Both the position numbers and the translations under genes were made by a program. Source: Peronospora farinosa (Eukaryota; Oomycota; Peronosporomycetes; Peronosporales; Peronosporaceae). Taken from it: a stretch of DNA of 64,000 bases. The notes beneath the pieces were generated by a model. It had not been told where the DNA came from and searched no databases. It was given only the letters and a program-made list of their open reading frames with translations. Positions 52,539 to 63,978 of the stretch are shown here, piece by piece. How positions within the stretch are numbered: the stretch's first letter is position 1; the number at the start of each line of letters is the position of its first letter. Where the stretch lies: positions 1-64,000 of the forward strand of contig CANTFK010000981.1 in assembly GCA_947646735.1 (NCBI GenBank), written 5' to 3'.

Positions 52539-54225
52539 TTGACCAGGCAATGTCCGTTTCCGAAGGAACAAGTCGATTACATCGATGAGTTCTTCGACAA
52601 GCGAGCCAAGGCGGGACATGTACGTGAGAGCAAGTCGCCTCACTGCAGCCCGACCTTCTGTGTGCGTAAAGCAACAGGTGGATGGCGCGTGGTTCACGCT
52701 TATAATAAGCTGAACACGGCCACCATTCCAGCTCAAACGCCGATCCCGCGGAACGATGTTTTGTTGAATTCCATGGGAAAGTCAACTATCTTTTCCGCGT
52801 TGGATCTGAAGGATGGCTACTATCAGGTCCTCATGAGAGATACCGATGTAGCCAAAACGGCAGTAAGCACCCCAAGCGGTATGCTATGGGAGTGGCTTGT
52901 GATGCCACAAGGGTTGAAAAATGCTCCGGCAACATTCAACCGAGTAGTGGCTCACGTGATGCGTCAGCACCGTGCCTACGCGCCCCATTACTTTGACGAT
53001 GTATTCGTGCATAGTAGGGCGGAGGACGGTCTGAGCGCGATAGAGTCGCACAAGCGTCATTTAGACGCTGTGTTGCAGACTCTAGGTGACGCCCAATTAT
53101 ACGTGAGCTTGCAAAAGTGCGTAATAGGGGTCCCCGAGATACCTGTACTGGGCTGCATCGTAGGTGCACATGGTGTACGAGCAGACCCAGAAAAGGTAAA
53201 GGCTGTAAAGGAATGGCCAGTCCCACGACATGTGAAGGATCTGCGCCAATTCCTTGGACTCGCTAATTACTTGCATAAGTACAGCAAGAATTATGCAGAG
53301 AAGACTAAGCCATTGTCTGAACTTTTGAAAAAGGATAGAGAATGGGCTTGGTCAAAGGAGCAAGTAGATGCGCTAACATCAGTGAAGTAATCTCTTGTAG
53401 AGGCACCGGTCTTGGCATTGCCAGACGCGGATAAGCCCTTTAGCGTCGTCTGCGATGCAAGAAATTTTGCAATCGGCAGCGCGCTTGTGCAGAAGGATGA
53501 CGACGGCATTGACCGTGTTATATCGTATCAGTCTCGGCTTTTAAAAGCTGCCGAGCTGAAGTACCCTGTGCATGACAAGGAGCTACTTTCAATTAAGTAT
53601 GCCCTTATAAAGTTTCGGGTGCACCTCTTGGAAACCGAACCTTTTGTGGTTTATACGGATCACGCATCACTGCGGACCGCTATGAATTCACCGCACCTCT
53701 CGCCTAAGATGGCGAGATGGCTAACATTCTTCTCTGAATTTGATTTCAAAGTTGAATATACGCCGGGCATCTGGTCCATGAAAGACATTCTTACGAGTGT
53801 CAGAGGAACTTTTTGGTGGCCCCACCTATATCATTGTAGCCAACTATATTCGCTTTTGTGAAGAGTGTAAGAGTATTGAGTCTGCACCTTTTAGCAGTGA
53901 GACATTGAAGCCACTACCAATTCCAACGGATTGCTTGAAGTCGTTCAGTTTGGACTTCATGTGTGGCATACCGCCCTGGGGACGGGGCTCGTTGTCTTTG
54001 TAGACAGACTGAGCAAGATGGTGCGTTTGGTACCATGTAGCACCAAGATCTAATGAAAAGAGGCTGCCCTGTTGTTTCTGGATCATGTGTATCGACTACA
54101 GGGGATGCCCAGATCCATAGTATCGGATCGGGATCCGCGTTTTACGTCAGGCTTTTGACGTCATGTGTTTGAGTTGCTGGGAAGCAAGCTCCACATGTCA
54201 ACAGCCGAACATCCCCAGACGGTGT
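52539..54225 (+). pseudogene. RT, RNase H and truncated integrase of element C
   Basis: RT is open from 52539 through the catalytic YFDDVFVHSRAED, which element B has lost, up to a TAA at 53388-53390. RNase H follows at 53412 (FSVVCDARNFAIGSALVQ, KYPVHDKELLSIKYAL). A deletion then joins the end of RNase H (FDFKVEYTPG) to the integrase zinc finger region (CEECKSIESAP). The core remnant breaks off at TCAACAGCCGAACATCCCCAG near 54200. This copy is useful for reconstructing which bases in element B are new. Confidence 0.88.
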
Positions 54226-54239
54226 GCTAGTAATGCCGA

Positions 54240-54760
54240 CTGTGAAGTCGAAAGGTCATTTTTCACACCCTCACCTAACTCTGACTCTCCGTTGATGGAT
54301 TGTCAAGACGTCAAACTTTGGGTTGACAGAGGCGGTCAATTTAAAACGATGTTGAGTCGCGGCTGTTTCCTTCGAAGCAGCGCGCTCAGTTGTGATCGCT
54401 GCTCCCGTTGACGCAGAAGACGAGGCATGACCCTCACTCTCAGCATATATAAAAGCTTCCTGAAGGTTGGATGCCTCTAGTGATGGGGACTATGTCTCAT
54501 CAACACACTGTGATCATTACCACGTAGACGAGATGGCAATGACGTAGTCAACAATGAAAGACAAGTCTTCATTCGCACCATTATAGGATAGATCATTGTT
54601 CTCTGCTGACAAGCTGACATTAGATAATGGAGTTGGCACCGAGACATTTAGCGACGGCTGCAAGTTATCGCGGCGCGTACGCTTGGTGCTGGTCTGCATG
54701 GGTCCCTTTGCAGGCGACCCATCAGCATTTCGGCGTTTCGAGTGGCATCTCTTCTTTTTG
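54240..54760 (-). pseudogene. Antisense ORF remnant of element C
   Basis: The minus strand encodes the N-terminal part of the family 1 antisense ORF. Readable pieces are MQTSTKRTRRDNLQPSLNVS and NEDLSFIVDY (54517-54699), matching KRTRRDLSQPSQS and DPSLIVDY of element B. The rest of the protein is deleted. It lies directly inside the 3' LTR, as in A and B. Confidence 0.75.
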
Positions 54761-54803
54761 ATATTGTACGAAATATAAAAATGGTCTTAAAGAAGGTGGA
54801 TGG

Positions 54804-55390
54804 TGTGAAGGGCCGATATTTACGATATTAAGTATATACTAATTAGCGGGCAGGCCTCCAAAGGTTTGTAAGTACTAAAGAACTGTCGCTTGGGTAAGAC
54901 ACACCATGTGTAACACCCTTGTGTATGTAGGTGTATTCACATTCGACGGGGATGACGCCCAGTTGGGACTAGGCGTCATATTGACGTCACAGATGGACGT
55001 CATCAGCGAGCTTATATACATTTAAGCTCGCGCGTAGGATAAGCTTCTACATAGATGCGTAGTCGATCTTTACATATCAACCAATCTGTAGTAAGAGTTA
55101 TATTTAATTAGGACCTAATTATTATATGTCATTCTAAAATTTTCTAAAGAACGTCCACTGCGCACGAAAAGCTGATAAGCTTCTGCGTGACGTAAGTTAG
55201 GCACTTGCTAGTTGTCCGATGCGCGAATCGCTCTAAGCGGCCGGCAACAGTTTGGTTCGGCGCTTTAAGCGGTCGGCCAGCTCAACCACCACCGCACGCG
55301 CAAGTAAGACGGTCTAAACCGCTTTCTCGCGCTGCTTGAAGGTATTACCGCGTAGGACGTGGCAGTATCTTTACGAAGCGCTCGTCTATA
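54804..55390 (+). repeat. 3' LTR of element C (587 bp), diverged family 1
   Basis: It starts TGTGAAGGGCCG after a weak purine tract (AAGAAGGTGGATGG) and ends CGCTCGTCTATA. It aligns with the other family 1 LTRs through ATCTTT, CGCACGAAAAGCTGATAAGC and CGCACGCGCAAGTAAGACGG. The palindromes centred on CTTAAG are decayed. Confidence 0.8.
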
Positions 55391-57010
55391 CGACGGTCGG
55401 GAAGATATACCGACAGTTTACGGCTAAAGTTTCTATATTGCATAAGAATATTCTTGATAATTCTCTTTAATATTTATTGAGTATGAGTATTAAGACACAG
55501 TATTCGGTAATACCGTATCCTATCGATAAGGATTCGATAATCGATATCGCTGTACTAAGTACATTATTTACAGATGTTTGGACGACACATCGTGTCATAA
55601 AGACGACTGCATATTCTTTGACTTTTATAGTATATGAATTAGTTACTTCAGGTTATTATTAGATATATTTTAAAAAATCATAAATTAAATTCAGTTCTCA
55701 TTTTGAATTATAGAAGCAAAGTCTTTATATACATGTTTTCTAGTACACCTTGTGCGTTTGATGCATCAAATCGTAAGCTTGTTAAGCTTGTGGGCGTAAT
55801 CTCGTAGACTGAAGGAACCTCTCCCAGTTCCGTAGATCGGGTGGACTTCATAGTCGTTTAATTAATTTCATAGAACTAAGAGGCCTTTAGCCATTAATTT
55901 ACTTAGTTCTATAGAACTAAGAGGCTTTCAGCTTAATAGTCTTCCTCTGACTTAAGAGCTGTGTAGCTCCGCTACACTTGGTACCACTTGTAGTCAACCC
56001 GACGCCTGAGTTGTATAGACAACTGACCTAAGTGGAAATGAAGAGTAGTAATCAACTTTCTAAAGCGCACTGCCTTGCGCTGAATAAATTATCAGCGCTA
56101 ATTGAGACCGACATAATTAGTCACATAATGGCCCAAGGCTCGGACGTCACGTCTTGAGGCATCTATGCGTTACGAGGCAACGCTAATAGGCCAAGTTCAT
56201 GACCATGCAGTGTCGGCTTTGCCGACATGCTACCCTTCGGTAGCCGATGAGAAGAACTGAAAGGCTTGACCGCTTGCATCAAGCGTTAAACCTATGAAGC
56301 CAAGGAGTGGCGATTTTTTTTTAATCCGGGAGGTGAAAATGACTATGAGCGCCGCTATGGTCAGATCGGAGCAGCAACGGAGGATAATAGCCATTTTGAA
56401 GCTCAGCAGTAGAGCCCGTTAATAGGCATTAACGTGCGATGCGTCTATAGACGCAGCGTTTTCACCTAAGAGATGCTAAAACAGCATATATCCCAAAGTT
56501 TTGCACCACCTAATCAGGCTTATCGCGTGCGACCACGCTTCTTGTCTTTTCGGCAAAGGAAGAAGGATTTATCAGACTTTTGTCCAGAATTTTTGGAACT
56601 CTCTTTGCTGCTATGCAGATGGGTCTTCTGTCAGAGGAGATCCAAGTTATTGTTTAAATGGAAAGACTCCGCACTAGGGGTTGCTAGAACGTAAATTGTT
56701 GCTATTACTCCTATCGACCTTCGCAGAAGCGGTCAACGTGGCAATGGATGTTTAATTTAACTACAAGGCGGATCGCTTTAGTATTCATGGGTATTCTTCA
56801 ACCTTGCTTGATAGGGCTGATTTCATGGACTTCACTTATGTTGAGGGTGAAGAATCTTAGCTTAAGTTGCAGAGCAACAACGTAACATCCGAAGATGTTT
56901 CATGTAAGGCACCTCCGCCCAAGCTGTCCGTTGCATAAGCAACGCCAGAACTAGAAAAGTCGTAATCCCGTTCTAGGCCGGAGGGCTGAAGTGCCGGGGG
57001 GAACCTTGGA
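55391..57010 (+). mobile_element. 5' part of a Ty3/gypsy element (same gag family as element G)
   Basis: An LTR ends at about 55976 (TAGCTCCGCTACA), followed two bases later by a primer-binding site (TGGTACCACTTGTAG, 55979). A decayed gag lies at 56038-56940. The LTR start is not resolved. The element is joined near 57010 to a different fragment. Confidence 0.65.
56038..56940 (+). pseudogene. Gag remnant, element G family
   Basis: In order: LNKLSALIETDIISHIMAQG, FAPPNQAYRVRPRFLSFRQR and RFSIHGYSSTLLDRADFMDF. They match the minus-strand gag of element G segment by segment. Stops and frameshifts interrupt it. Confidence 0.65.
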
Positions 57011-57019
57011 ATCCCACTA

Positions 57020-58770
57020 GTCGCAGGGCGCCCTACTAGAAGTTAACTAAGCTTTGTGGAACTTCTAGGAGGTATAGGTGAACAGAAATTAGCCCAATAT
57101 CTCTTAGAGGAGTCACGGAGCGTGACAAAAGCCGCTTCGCCACGTGAAGATTTTGATCCAGAATTATTCGTTGGCTGCTCTGGTGAGTCGGATGACGCAT
57201 CCGACTAATAAACATCTGCGCCAATCTCATAATTCCCCCGGGAGGATACCTCATCTTCGGTTCGTTCGAAGAAGGGCCGTGGTACATTAGGTAAATTAGT
57301 GTACGATGATATGTGTGGGCCATCTGATGAATCAGACGACTCGCCAAACGAGTCGAGAGATGATGACTCGGTTGGGAGCAGTAAGGTTTATGTCAGTGCT
57401 TCTACTGACACCACTGTACGTGGTGTCGATACTTTTGTTAGCTCCATTGTACGTGGTGTCGGTATTTCTGTTGCCACCACGCAGGAGTCTCTTGATCGCA
57501 ATGTATTGCGTCTTTCTCCTGATTAGAAGCGTTGGATGCTACCCAAGCATCTTATAGATTGTTAGATTGGAAGGACCAGCGAACGGTTGACGATTCCTTT
57601 GTATCCAGCGTCAAAACCTTACGATTTTGACGCCAGTGCGAATAAATTTGCACTGAAAAATTCTACATCGATGCATTCCTTCAGAATTGATGGTATAGCT
57701 CACTCCATAAGCGTGAAGCTGATGCGTTCCTCCAAGCTTGGAAGGTATTTGATCGCAACGTTCTTAATTCTGGGCGTGATGATTGGCTTCGAAATCTTAC
57801 TGCTAATCGCAATAGGGGTTGGTAGATTCAGTATATTCGGTGCATGGTATCACTTGCGTTGATTGTCAAGAGAGGCTGGACTTCTTATCCTCCTCTGGGG
57901 CGACCCTTGACCGGAGTCCGTGAGCACCTCATCAAGAGTGCCTAAGGAGGCGTACCTTCTCAATGAGAATTGGTGGAGAGCTCGCATCTCTTCTGAGATA
58001 CGAGAAGGGTTTGCTACTTTACAATCCCTCTACGAGTGTGCTGAGCGCTCATTTTCCGATGTTCCTTGTCGTACTGATCGACAAGGCCAAGAACGTCAGC
58101 CACCAGTTGGGCTCGGGGTTCCCATCTACCCGCCGAAGGTGGATAGCCGCGCCAGCGGACGAGATTATTATCCGACGTTTCTTCACGTCACGATGGTTCA
58201 GCGAATTTTTAACAAAGCAGCGCTTCCGGCCATTCGAGCCCACGCTGTCCGATTCTTCCATCGGACTTGTCTGCTGAGTCAGACGGATTTGCCCGTGTAG
58301 CTCGTGAGCTACGTCGTGAAATTAGTTACGAGCGGGATAAGCGTTACCGTTTAAAAATACTGTGCGACATTTTGGGATGACTACGAGAAGCCTCGGGCAA
58401 ACAATGCTGTCGCACTGTTGAAAAATGAACGGCGGCTTCATTTACTGAGTAACGGGCTGGCGACAGATCTTCAGGAGATCATATAATATTATGATATGAT
58501 ATCGTCTCAAAACAATAAGGTATCGAAATCGTCTCATGACAACAATAATCGGAAGAGGATTATTAAGAGTGGCGGCTTTCTTCGTCGTTCACTTTAGCCG
58601 CGTACTGAATGTATATATGAAGACGTTTCACCTTAACGTAGAATGTGTACGCATCCTACGTGGCAGCTCGATCGTGTATGCGTTGCCCAGGCGGCGCGAT
58701 ACACAATATGAGCCGATGTACTTGGGCAACAATTTTTGTGCTGCCCACGTAGGTCACTACGTATGTTGGT
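57020..58770 (+). pseudogene. Antisense-type ORF remnant, element D family
   Basis: Plus-strand frames (57299-57526, 57587-57862, 57920-58300) match the element D antisense remnant: SDESDDSPNESRDDDSVGSS, PYDFDASANKFALKNSTS, NENWWRARISSEIREGFATL. On the opposite strand at 58049-58261 a very decayed chromodomain can still be aligned (RCFVKNSLNHRDVKKRR). Thus the same overlap arrangement is seen. The fragment belongs to a minus-strand element that has been joined to the plus-strand gag fragment on its left. Confidence 0.6.
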
Positions 58771-59068
58771 AGATTTACTTATAACAGAAAAACTAAGTTC
58801 CCTATAATGAATGTTCGAGCATTCGCCCTTTCATTATTGATTGCATTTCGTTTCTATTTGTACATCTCTTTTTCGGTGGACTTAATACGATGCTGAAATT
58901 GACCGTGCTTGGGATTAATTGGAGGTTCGATCGCGCGGAAACCTTCACGCGATCGAGGGTTACTTCGGGCACTCTATTGAGTCTCCCTGATCTTTCTTGA
59001 GACCGCCTTTTCCAAAAAATGTAGATACTTGGTCCACTTGATACACTTGACCTTCTGAACACTATAGC

Positions 59069-59528
59069 TGTAACGGGGTGAGCTCGTTACATAATATTGA
59101 CACTTATATGAAGTGTAAATAAAATATTATTATAACTAATAATATTTTGACAATATTACCTTTTCTTATAATATTGTTCCTAGATCTCCTTGAAGTTGGA
59201 GATGCCCTCTTATTGGTTGATATGGGCCATCATATCAACCAACGCGCTGACCAATGACCGATGGACGCGCGCAATGAGTGGAGGGCAAGTTGTCGACATA
59301 CATAGTTGTAGTTTAATATAGTTAACATAGGTTATAACAGATTAGTTTTATTAAGATAGTTAACTATATTAAATACAGTTTTCTTTTCCTCTACTTCTAA
59401 GCGTTTGTTTAGAAGTAAAGCTTCCTCTGCCTCTTGTGTAAGAGAGGTAATTGAGGCACCTGCTTTCACTGTAATCAGTGAAAGTAGACTATACTGTAAT
59501 CAGTATAGTCGGAGGGTGCCCCATTACA
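59069..59528 (+). repeat. Solo LTR, element D family (460 bp), perfect target duplication
   Basis: It starts TGTAACGGGGTGAGC and ends GGGTGCCCCATTACA. Flanking ATAGC occurs on both sides (59064-59068 and 59529-59533). No primer-binding site or polypurine tract adjoins it, so it is a solo LTR. It is the reference that shows the two parts of the element D LTR (39732-39867, 48626-48952) belong together. Confidence 0.93.
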
Positions 59529-59533
59529 ATAGC

Positions 59534-60197
59534 CATCTCGAGATTTTGTGCCTTGTTCTTTACTTGATATTGCGTCCAATCGCGGGCGAAATTTGTCTGT
59601 GAGAGATCTTGGAATTACTGGCCAAACAAAGGAGGGATATCTTCGTAGGTAGGGTGACAGAAGCTCTTGATCGTGGGGGGGGGGCAACAATATCCCACCC
59701 GGAAGAGAATTTTGCGTGCGTAGTTAGAAGTAAAAGAAACTCTGTTTAAATTTATTTAATCAAGTGCTAAACCTTTGATGCTGCCTATCTGTATACCAAG
59801 GTCTTCCGTCACGTGTCGTTCCTTCCGAAAAATTAGATCTCGATGTCTGACCCACTCCAATATAGCTCCGATCTCACTCTTGGTTACGATGTCGATCGTG
59901 ATCGCATTTTATGATCGCAATTGTGTCAATTGTGATCTGATCGCAATTGTGTCCATGTCGATCTAACCATAATTATATCCATGCCGATCGTCTCGACCGC
60001 GATCCCGATCTCAGATACACTCGATCGTAACCGATAACGATCGCGATTACGATCGCAGTTGCGATTGATCGGGAGTCGTCGCAATCGCAAATTTTATGTT
60101 CGACTTCACCACAGCCGTCCCCTGCGCCGATTACCGACATACAATGTTAGTGTATCTGTGCATCTTTGTTCAAATTTTCTTTATCGCGATATCAACA
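59534..60197. other. Non-coding, with GATCG-rich simple sequence
   Basis: A G9-10 run lies near 59676-59685. At about 59880-60085 the sequence is dominated by degenerate GATCGCAATTGTG, GATCGCGATTACGATCGC and similar words. No gene is supported. Confidence 0.5.
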
Positions 60198-62300
60198 TGT
60201 CGCAATCACCATCCGGAACATCTGCGTCCCCTAATCCTACCAAAGAATCTAAGGGTAGACCTGCCGCGATCACTCTTTCATGTTCTGCCAGCTTCCCTAG
60301 TGGTCGAGCTTAATTTATCCCTGATGTGAATAGGGCTACTTTGCTCAAGCTTAAATCGATTGTCTTTATGACTGCATCGCATCCCACCAAGATCTTAACG
60401 ATCGTTATAACTCAATTTACGACCCAAAAAATCCGCAACGATCGCTTGGAAAAGAAGATCAAAGCTGATCAAGAGCTGGCTATTTTTCGTTAAATTTCGT
60501 AACTTCAAAATACAATGGTTTATGTCACCAGCTGGAGGACGTGACCCAATAAGAAGATGATTATCGGGAGATATTGGGTCATCTCGATTAATATCAAAAA
60601 GAGATCTCGGACCTACGTCCCTCTCTTCTCGACACCACTGCGTCTCGTCACAGAGATCAAGAAAATTTCAATTGCACCTGCGCGCCGTCAAAAAACGGCT
60701 AGTTTCTGAGATCGCTGCAGTTCAAGCTGCCGACGGAAAAGTGACGCAAGCAAAAAATTTCGAGAGCGAGTATAATATCCATTACGAGGTTTTCAAGCAC
60801 AAATTAAATCGTATGAAGATCCAGCTTGATGCGACTTAAATCGAGTGTGATCAACTCCTGTCAGCGGTCGATGACCGTGAGACCGATCGTGAACTTTTTG
60901 TTACTAAAGTCATTGATTTTGAATCCGAGCGCGATCGCGCAATACGTGATCGAGATCCTCTGTTCTCTCGTTTGGCCAATTTACTCTCTGATACAGGATT
61001 TCCGCTTCCACATCGTTGTCCACTACGACCTCCACTGAAACGATTCATCAACGAAACAAACGTCAGCACCAGGTTACTACCCCGGATAAAACAACCTCGA
61101 AGAGTTCGCGCGGTGCTACCACACCCCCCTGATCACCGCCCACTCCTATTTCTGACCATTTTAAATCCAAATCTCACATCCCGGATAAATCCCTCTCACC
61201 TGATCCCTTTGGGCCCCCTGCTGGAGATCCACCCAGTAATTTATCTCCGTCCCCCCATCCGGAAATTCTGACGAAGATGATCGATCTTTTAAATCGTCTT
61301 ACCAGACCGACGATTCTTTGCTGGCTGAGTTATCGTCGTCTCGAACCACTTCATGTCGACGTGCTGCGGTACAGTCTAAGACGGCTCCGTCTTCTTACCG
61401 ATAACAGTCGACACTCCCAGCCCGATTGCCTAACCTCCTAATACTCATCCTCACGTATCCATGACCGAATTCCTTAGGAAATCGTCCTATCATTCCAAAT
61501 GCACCGGTAGCGAGCTTCGAAGTCCATCAAATCAGCTGTTATCTACGGAAGAATTTATGATCTCCCAGCCACAACTATTTCTCGCGACCAATGGCTTTTA
61601 GGCTATCGTGATCGGGGTCTCTATCACTTGCTGATACAATTCCTTGGTCGGCTCGAAAGATCAGCTGGATGTGTATTTCGGAGCTGAAATTAAGAAAAAA
61701 AAGATTTCACAGCTTTTTCGAACCCGACAGGCATTTTCTTCCCTGTATTTGATGTAAAAAACCGTACTTCACCTGACTCCGACTGGTCTTCTCAAATGAA
61801 TACCTATTCCCAAATTAAGCGATTATATAATTCTTAGCCTTGGAATATATACGATTCCATAGTCGATCCAGCACACCGGGTGGGCTCGAAATTGATTACT
61901 CTGTATTATGCTTTTAAACTTCGTCACCGTCAAGCCCTAAGGGACGCAACCCACTTTCTTCCGATTCCCATCAAGCTACGTCGATTCGATCCTACACTAG
62001 CCACTTTTGCTAAGGTGCAAAGTCAACGGCGGTCGAGAGCTGGTCCCAAATGGAAAAAAGAAATCGCTGAAGATATTTCGAGGTATGATCGACGGACATT
62101 GTGATATCGACATCCTGTTGGGCCCCATATTTTCTTCACTTCCCTCGTCCGAACGAGGTAAAATTGTGGTATCCACGTTTGGCCACAAAGCAAATCAACA
62201 TTCAACATTTGATCACCGCGTATTCCATGAGCAACTAGACAGAACCCTGGTGAAACCAATCTCTTTCTTCGATGAAAGATCATTCCATATATTCCATTGA
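60198..62300 (+). pseudogene. Plus-strand coding remnant opposite element F
   Basis: Broken plus-strand frames start MSQSPSGTSASPNPTKESKG (60198) and continue with a Lys/Glu-rich probable coiled coil (RNDRLEKKIKADQELAIF). A Pro/Ser-rich stretch follows (PDPFGPPAGDPPSNLSPSPH, about 61200-61260), then ITLYYAFKLRHRQALRDA and HFLPIPIKLRR near 61890-61990. The last piece resembles the FYSVFPLWKKQGKALGRAFPIPVVLR block of the element B antisense ORF. It lies just beyond the end of a minus-strand integrase (62679), so it again occupies the antisense place. Many stops are present; no enzyme domain is recognised. Confidence 0.45.
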
Positions 62301-62678
62301 CCGCTTGGCCGGCAAGTTTTTAGCTCGTGAGTAATTTCTCTGATGTAGCTTGTTAAATGCGGTCCTTTCATATAATTACAATATTTGTTTCCCACTTGAA
62401 TCGCATCCAATTTTTCTTTTCTTCCTTTAATCGTGTAATCGTGATAAATATAAATTCGAATAGACCATTTCCGATCGTTTACTCACCCCATAGCCCATTA
62501 CATTTCACGCGTGACCTCTTCACACCTTTACTATCCCTAACAGCCCACCGCCATAAGTCATGACGTTCCTCCTCGTGTGATTGCATCACTTCAAACGATT
62601 TACACTTGCTCGATTACGATCAAACTCTTTCAGCAAAGCACCGCAGCTTAAATAGGCCTCATCTATAAAGACGGATTG

Positions 62679-63407
62679 TCATAATCCTTCCAATACACCA
62701 AAAATTGACGTGCACCAGACCATAACGTGTCTTACGGCCCGATCGTACATCTTAAACCCTTTACACCTCAAGTTCACCCTCCCTCTCCAGCTATCTTCCG
62801 TCAATAGTGCTTCATCGAAATCAATTCGATCTGCCTCGTCTGTATTCAGCAAATTCGTAAGCCGTTCCGGAAACACTTTGACTAGTTTTAATGTGGAATC
62901 ATGGACTAATGAAAACATCCTATATTGATTACCCACGATTTTAAATCGTACAGCGTAATTATCACATTTGTCGGCTACACGAAACGGTCCATGCCACATG
63001 TGGGCCAATTTCCGAGCGAAACCATCCTTGATCCGATCCAGATAGAGCCATACTTGCGATCCACAACTTATATCCAATAGATCGTGATCTGCATTATGGC
63101 GATCATCTCGATCTTGAATCGCAATCTTTTTTGGGTCATTTATTACTGATCGTGCTCTTTGATACTGGCGTTGTATACCATATCTCCATTGTCGTGAATC
63201 TCGATACCGTGGTTTCGTGCTTTTAAACGGCAGGGTGTCCTTCAAAGTTGATCGTGGATCCCGAACGTGAATCAGAAAGAACAACGTGTCTCCACGAACA
63301 CGATCTTGCGCGGTGTTAATCGCAAATGTCAATCGCTCTGCATATTCGTCCCAGTCTTTTTGATTCTTATCCGTCACATACATCTTAAATGCTCTTGTCA
63401 AAGTTTG
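62679..63407 (-). pseudogene. Integrase C-terminal part of element F (minus strand), interrupted by an LTR
   Basis: The minus-strand frame is open from the insertion point at 63407 to the stop at 62679. It shows the integrase core end (WDEYAERLTFAINTAQDRVR, DTLFFLIHVRDPRSTL), the helical KPRYRDSRQWRYGIQRQYQR, and the GPY/F region (SQVWLYLDRIKDGFARKLAH, MWHGPFRVADKCDNYAVRF). The upstream part is cut off by the LTR at 63408. The C-terminal chromodomain region is not clear. Confidence 0.8.
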
Positions 63408-63724
63408 TGTAATGGGGCAACCTATTACATGAGTAGTTATGGAATAATACATAATTACATAAGTAGGCATAGAGCAGTATCCGATTAGCGGATACTGCGC
63501 ATCATTTTATTATTAGTTTTATTATTGGGGTGCCAGACTCAACAATTAGTAAATAATTAATTGACTTCCATATTGAGTAGTTTCCATGAGCTAGAATACA
63601 TATATGCATTTTCTGCAAATCATAACAAAAAAAAATAAAAACAAAGTTGTTTTACGAGTAATCTTAGAGTGCTTCCTCAACGCCCTTTTACTGTAAGACG
63701 ATTACGGGTCCATACCCCGTTACA
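63408..63724 (+). repeat. 5' LTR of element H, inserted in element F integrase
   Basis: It starts TGTAATGGGGCAACC and ends CATACCCCGTTACA (317 bp). It is followed two bases later by the primer-binding site TGGTAGCACTTTGAAG (63727). The left flank is GTTTG (63403-63407). Its 3' LTR lies outside the window. The first 70 bases resemble the LTR at 21945-22194. Confidence 0.85.
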
Positions 63725-63750
63725 CCTGGTAGCACTTTGAAGTCTTTTCA

Positions 63751-63978
63751 ATGACCAGATCTGAGGTGAACATGGACGAGTCTTCGGTGGCTCCATCGGT
63801 CTCGCTGGAGCATTCTGACTTCCCACATCTCACCTCGGTGGAGTGGCAGGCACTACATCGCCTCGCGGCGGTGTCTGGTGAAATTATCGTAGCGTCGATT
63901 GTAACGGGGCTAGAACGTACCGTCACTAGCTTACACGTGCGCTTAAAGGTAGACCCAAGCCCAAGTAACAAATATTAA
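63751..63978 (+). CDS. Start of gag of element H (short frame)
   Basis: ATG 63751 opens a 75-codon frame with EHSDFPHLTSVEWQALHRLA, comparable to MDWSDFPHLSQHHRELAEHM at the start of element B gag. It stops at 63976-63978, so either gag is broken here or the frame continues after a frameshift beyond the window. It marks element H as Ty3/gypsy. Confidence 0.6.
   Translation: MTRSEVNMDESSVAPSVSLEHSDFPHLTSVEWQALHRLAAVSGEIIVASIVTGLERTVTSLHVRLKVDPSPSNKY

Larger units (their letters stand above)
52528..55390 (+). mobile_element. Element C, 3' part of a family 1 Ty3/gypsy copy
   Basis: Similarity to element B begins abruptly near 52528 inside RT. It runs through RNase H to about 53770, jumps to the integrase zinc-finger region (about 53780-54000) and the core (about 54100-54225), then to a decayed antisense ORF (54240-54760), and ends with a 3' LTR (54804-55390). 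At least two internal deletions are present. No 5' LTR was found. Confidence 0.9.

Noticed and set aside
59069..59528. LTR with inverted TGTAACGGGG/CCCCATTACA ends as a MITE-type DNA transposon
   Set aside because: It aligns with the element D 3' LTR, which has an adjoining polypurine tract, and it shows a five-base duplication expected for LTR elements.
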